Shown here: positions 60,622 through 64,000 of the stretch, piece after piece
Layout: every line of letters starts with the position of its first letter
Position numbering within the stretch: the stretch's first letter is position 1
Source of the DNA: Candidatus Bathyarchaeota archaeon
GTDB lineage: Archaea > Thermoproteota > Bathyarchaeia > TCS64
Length of the DNA: 64,000 nucleotides
Direction: 5' to 3'
Assembly: GCA_018652685.1 (NCBI GenBank)
Contig: JABIBQ010000073.1
Coordinates: 85,289 to 149,288 of the forward strand
The notes under the pieces: model-generated
Told to the model about the DNA's origin: nothing
Seen by the model: only the letters and a program-made list of their open reading frames with translations
Databases searched by the model: none
Translations under genes and position numbers: made by a program

Positions 60622-61815
60622 ATGATTGAATCCGATGCTTTTCTGGGTGTCAGGGTCCTTGACATGAGCAGGGTCCTGGCTGGACCGTTCACAGGTATGC
60701 TACTCGCAGACATGGGTGCCGAGGTCATCAAGCTTGAGATACCGGGAAAGGGGGATGACAGCAGGCAGTTCCCGCCCTTCATCGGAGAGGAAAGCATGTA
60801 CTACGTTAACCTCAACAGGGGAAAGGAGAGCATCACACTGAACCTCAAGACGGAAGAGGGAAAAGAGGTGTTCAAGGGACTCGTCAGGGAATGCGATATA
60901 CTTCTTGAGAACTTTCGGCCTGGTGCCATGGACAGGCTTGGGCTGGGATATGAGGATCTGTCAAAGATCAACCCCGAGCTCATCTACGCGGCTATCTCGG
61001 GTTTCGGGCAGACGGGCCCGTACAAGACCCGTCCGGGGTACGATATCATAGGCCAGGCCATGGGAGGTCTTCTCAGCATCACGGGGTGGCCCGATGGCCC
61101 ACCGACGAGGTCGGGCACGGCAATAGGAGACATACTCAGCAGCCTCTTCTGCACTATTGGGATCCTCGCTGCCCTCAAGGTGAGGGAGCAGACGGGAATG
61201 GGACAGCTGGTGGACGTAGCACTCGTTGATAGTGTCTTTGCGGCTCTTGAGAACATCCCCCAGATGTACTATGTAAACGGCCACGTGCCGGAGCGCATTG
61301 GCAACAGGTACGAGTTCATCTACCCATACGACACATTCAGAACAAAAGACGGATGGGTGGTCATCGGAATCGCCAACGACAGCCTCTGGGTCAAGTTTCT
61401 GAACGCCACAGGGCTAGGCTTGGGGGATGATCTGAGGTTCAAGTCAAACCCAGACAGAGTCAAGAATCATGCCCCGCTCAAGCTGATGATCGAGGAGTGG
61501 ACGGCCGGGAAGACCAAGAACGAGGTGGTGGACATCATGACGGAACACGGAATACCTGGCTGCCCGATTTATGATATCAAGGAGGCGTCCGAGGACCCAC
61601 ACATACTGGGAGCAAGGAAAATGGTGCTGGACATGGAACAGCCAGGGTTAGGTAACGTGAAGGTGCAGGGAAACCCCATCAAGATGTCGTTAACGAATCC
61701 GAGGCCAAGAGGTCCAGCACCGAGCCTTGGGGGCAACACGTTTGAGGTTCTGAAAAGGATACTCGGATTGACAGAAGACCAGTTTAAAGAGCTACAGGAA
61801 AAGGGTGCGGTGTAG
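60622..61815 (+). CDS. CoA-transferase, CaiB/BaiF family (type III)
   Basis: The 397-aa protein has the family layout: FLGVRVLDMSRVLAGPFTGMLLADMGAEVIK at the start, LNRGKESITLNLK, and AISGFGQTGPYKTRPGYDIIGQAMGG. The catalytic Asp lies in the DVALVDSVFAAL segment or the preceding GxG region. Type III enzymes move CoA between carboxylic acids. The exact acids are unknown but could come from amino-acid breakdown. It overlaps the uracil-DNA glycosylase by 1 nt if that gene starts at GTG 61815. Confidence 0.88.
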   Translation: MIESDAFLGVRVLDMSRVLAGPFTGMLLADMGAEVIKLEIPGKGDDSRQFPPFIGEESMYYVNLNRGKESITLNLKTEEGKEVFKGLVRECDILLENFRPGAMDRLGLGYEDLSKINPELIYAAISGFGQTGPYKTRPGYDIIGQAMGGLLSITGWPDGPPTRSGTAIGDILSSLFCTIGILAALKVREQTGMGQLVDVALVDSVFAALENIPQMYYVNGHVPERIGNRYEFIYPYDTFRTKDGWVVIGIANDSLWVKFLNATGLGLGDDLRFKSNPDRVKNHAPLKLMIEEWTAGKTKNEVVDIMTEHGIPGCPIYDIKEASEDPHILGARKMVLDMEQPGLGNVKVQGNPIKMSLTNPRPRGPAPSLGGNTFEVLKRILGLTEDQFKELQEKGAV

Positions 61816-61850
61816 TGTATAGATCCGAGGATCGGGAAAAGACTGCGGGC

Positions 61851-62414
61851 ATGAACCAGATCACGACCCAAGTGGAGAGTTGCGCCAACTGCGGCTTGTC
61901 GGAGACGAGGACGAAGGTGGTCCTCGGGGCGGGCACCCTTGACGCGAAGATAGTTCTTGTGGGTGAGGCCCCCGGGAGGAAGGAGGACGAGTCTGGTCTG
62001 CCCTTCGTTGGTTCATCTGGCAAACTACTGGACCGTCTTCTTGCCGCTGCCGGTCTATCGAGGGATGATATCTTCATCGGGAACATTATCAAGTGTAGGC
62101 CACCGAAGAACAGGAGGCCGAAAAAGAGCGAGGTTGGCCAGTGCGAGGGTTACATGATGGAGCAGCTTGAGATTATCAACCCAGCTATCGTTGCCCCTAT
62201 GGGGAACAGCTCGCTATCATACTTTCAGGAACGGTTTGGACTGGAGAAACAGGTCATTGGTGATGTCCATGGAAAAGTAATCGACATCAAAGCACCATGG
62301 GGAAGAACCAAACTGTTCCCCCTTTACCATCCGGCGGCCGCGATTTACAGAAGGCATCTGCTGGGTGAGCTTGAGGAGGATATGAAAAAACTCGGGGAGC
62401 TAGCCTCCAAGTAG
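61851..62414 (+). CDS. udg: Uracil-DNA glycosylase, family 4 (4Fe-4S)
   Basis: The 187-aa protein has the type-4 signature GEAPGRKEDESGLPFVG with the active-site region. The four cluster cysteines lie in CANCGLSETRT near the start and in KCRPPKNRRPKKSEVGQC. The second motif HPAAAIYRR is at the C-terminus. It removes uracil from DNA in base-excision repair. The ATG at 61851 matches the family length. A GTG at 61815, overlapping the CoA-transferase stop, is an alternative. Confidence 0.88.
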   Translation: MNQITTQVESCANCGLSETRTKVVLGAGTLDAKIVLVGEAPGRKEDESGLPFVGSSGKLLDRLLAAAGLSRDDIFIGNIIKCRPPKNRRPKKSEVGQCEGYMMEQLEIINPAIVAPMGNSSLSYFQERFGLEKQVIGDVHGKVIDIKAPWGRTKLFPLYHPAAAIYRRHLLGELEEDMKKLGELASK

Positions 62415-62415
62415 A

Positions 62416-64000
62416 TTACATGCGGTTAGGCGAATCGATGCCTAGTACGTCCAGGATGTTCCTGAGAGTGATTCTTGTGGCGTTGACCACATTGATTCTG
62501 GCCCCCATCAATCCCATTGTCTCGGCCTTCAACACGCTCTGTGTCGCGTAGAAGCTATTGAACTTGTCAGCGAGCATGTTGGCGTACGCCGTAAGGTTGC
62601 TGGGCTGAAGTTCCTCGGCCGCTCTCTCAAAGGTCTCTGGGAACTGGGCCAATAGGTTGACTAACTCCCTTTCCTTGGTGGCTGTGAGCTCCCCGTAACC
62701 GGGTTCTGGTCGTTCATCCGATCGCTTCAGTATGTTGCATGTCCTTGCGTGGCTGTACTGGATGAACGGTGCGCTGTTGGTCTCGAAGTTTAATGCCTTA
62801 TTCCAGTCGAAGGTGACCTGTTTCATGGGGTCAACGCTGAGGAGCGTGTACTTGACGGCCCCGTAGCCCACCATCTGTGCTATCTCGGCCTTTTCCTCCT
62901 CGGGTAGCCCGGGGTTCCGGTTCTCGACCTCCTCCCTAGCCAACCCCTCAGCTCTCCTAAGCACCTCGTTTAGCGTTACGTATCTGCCGAGGCGTCCACT
63001 CATCTTGATGCCGGGGAGCTTGACGAACTCGTAGGCGTAGTGGACCTGGTTGTCCCCCATCTCTATCTCACCGATGGCGGCTAGGGCGATCCTGAGCTGT
63101 AACTGTGCCAGCGTCTGCTCCATGCCGATGACGTTGATTATTCTATCAGCGTACCCGAACTTGTGGATGGTATAGGCCATGTCCCTGAGTGTGTAAAGAG
63201 TGGTGCCGTCGCTTCTGACCAGGACGAGTCGTGGTATCTCGTGCTCCGGGTGCAATCCCCACCTCTCCTTGAGGCCCAGGTCTTTTGCGATCTTGTCACA
63301 ATCCAGAATTTGGGCGCCCATGTCGTTGATGACGTAGCCAGAGGTAACGAGTTTTTCAAGCACGGCATCCGCCGCTTTTGCCCAGACTAGGTCTGACTCG
63401 AAATCGAAGCTGTTGAACATGATCCCGATCTCGCCTAGGCTAGCCTCGAACCCGTCGAGGCAGTACTGGATCTGGGTCCTCACTTCGTCAACTGTCTCGG
63501 GTTCGTTGTTCTCGTAACGCGTATTGAGTGCAACCATCTCGGCTGTAGGATCAGCTACATCGACTAGCACCTTGGCTAGCTTGTCGTAGAGACCGGGGTA
63601 GCGCTGCCTCAGCGCCTCTGCCGCAATATTGTATTCGTCGATCTCCTCCTGTGTCTCGGATGTCTCGTAGACCCTGCCGTTGTCCTCAGCCTCCTTGAGG
63701 GTCGTCTTGAGCTTTTTCAGCTCGTTAATGACGTTGAATGACGCGTAGATTGTACCAATCCATAGCTCGGCCTCGCCCTCTGGCTCGGGCTTACCCAGCA
63801 GCTTCCACCCGTAGGTGGTCATGGCCACCTGCCTGCCCATGTCGTTGACCAGGAAGTGGATGACGACTTCGTGACCCCTTCTCTGCTGGAGGCTGGCGAG
63901 ACTGTCGCCTATGATGCTGTTCCTTGCGTTGCCGATGTGGATTGGGCTGATTGGATTGGCGCTGGTGTGTTCGATCATCACCCGCCCAGGGCTCTCCGCC
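62416..64000 (-). CDS. argS: Arginyl-tRNA synthetase (5' end beyond window)
   Basis: The 3' end of argS spans at least 528 codons and the reading frame stays open to the window edge. The class I signature is EHTSANPISPIHIGNARN, and the C-terminal helical anticodon-binding domain has PFIQYSHARTCNIL and ends in LDVLGIDSPNRM. The missing N-terminal part is the additional tRNA-binding domain of about 100 aa, so an internal ATG near 63981 is not the start. It charges tRNA-Arg. It lies 1 nt after the convergent uracil-DNA glycosylase. Confidence 0.92.
   Translation of the reverse strand, partial: AESPGRVMIEHTSANPISPIHIGNARNSIIGDSLASLQQRRGHEVVIHFLVNDMGRQVAMTTYGWKLLGKPEPEGEAELWIGTIYASFNVINELKKLKTTLKEAEDNGRVYETSETQEEIDEYNIAAEALRQRYPGLYDKLAKVLVDVADPTAEMVALNTRYENNEPETVDEVRTQIQYCLDGFEASLGEIGIMFNSFDFESDLVWAKAADAVLEKLVTSGYVINDMGAQILDCDKIAKDLGLKERWGLHPEHEIPRLVLVRSDGTTLYTLRDMAYTIHKFGYADRIINVIGMEQTLAQLQLRIALAAIGEIEMGDNQVHYAYEFVKLPGIKMSGRLGRYVTLNEVLRRAEGLAREEVENRNPGLPEEEKAEIAQMVGYGAVKYTLLSVDPMKQVTFDWNKALNFETNSAPFIQYSHARTCNILKRSDERPEPGYGELTATKERELVNLLAQFPETFERAAEELQPSNLTAYANMLADKFNSFYATQSVLKAETMGLMGARINVVNATRITLRNILDVLGIDSPNRM

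Noticed and set aside
63900..63981. The ATG near 63981 as the start of argS
   Set aside because: The reading frame stays open to the window edge with family-like sequence upstream, and the N-terminal domain of ArgRS would be missing.

Overview
This 64 kb window is archaeal chromosomal DNA. The evidence is a TFIIB gene (tfb), ribosomal protein eL40, an A-type ATP synthase with subunits I and K, a CDKAL1-type tRNA methylthiotransferase, a cytosolic group 3b [NiFe] hydrogenase, TATA/BRE-like promoters, and many TTG or GTG starts. GC content is moderate, genes lie on both strands in short runs, and convergent genes are packed very tightly. The mix of peptide and amino-acid catabolism, a 3b hydrogenase, AN1-type zinc fingers and FilR1-type regulators fits an Asgard archaeon such as Thorarchaeia. 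That placement is an inference and is not proven here. I see no rRNA, CRISPR array, insertion sequence or prophage.

Layout. 0-10 kb: serine hydrolase, UbiA prenyltransferase, ornithine cyclodeaminase-type protein, acetyltransferase, methyltransferase, D-aminoacylase, MBL hydrolase, cyclophilin and a DEAD-box helicase. 10-17 kb: a 55-aa zinc protein, a YgbA-like protein, an MFS transporter, the hydBGDA hydrogenase operon and tRNA-Arg(CCT). 17-28 kb: an uncharacterised gene pair, an AlaX-type editing protein, eL40, RidA, a FilR1-type regulator, DDAH, an M42 peptidase, an AN1-TM-CAP fusion, a membrane-protein pair, a 2-hydroxyacid dehydrogenase, a DHH phosphoesterase and an RPE-like protein. 28-37 kb: a hybrid sensor protein, amidohydrolase, tRNA methylthiotransferase, PHP protein and a frameshifted metG. 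37-49 kb: MFS transporter, MTAP, formyltransferase, HtrA, PHP phosphatase, queT with a structured leader, asnS, pepD and ggt. 49-55 kb: M55 D-aminopeptidase, purF and purSLQ. 55-64 kb: ATPase subunits K and I, tfb, two small regulators, CoA-transferase, uracil-DNA glycosylase and argS, which runs off the window.

The genes suggest a heterotroph that lives on peptides and amino acids, including D-amino-acid and gamma-glutamyl compounds. Enzymes for this include M42, M55, M20C, Ggt, D-aminoacylase, DDAH, the ornithine cyclodeaminase-like protein, RidA and 2-hydroxyacid dehydrogenase. The 3b hydrogenase could balance NAD(P)H against H2.

The most notable observations are: (1) a structured leader before queT with competing helices and a sequestered Shine-Dalgarno sequence; (2) a PurF whose glutaminase active site has been erased; (3) a hybrid histidine kinase without its phosphoacceptor histidine; (4) a CxxC-x17-CxxC module shared by the helicase tail and the adjacent 55-aa protein; (5) an AN1-TM-CAP fusion; and (6) a one-base deletion inside the KMSKS loop of metG.
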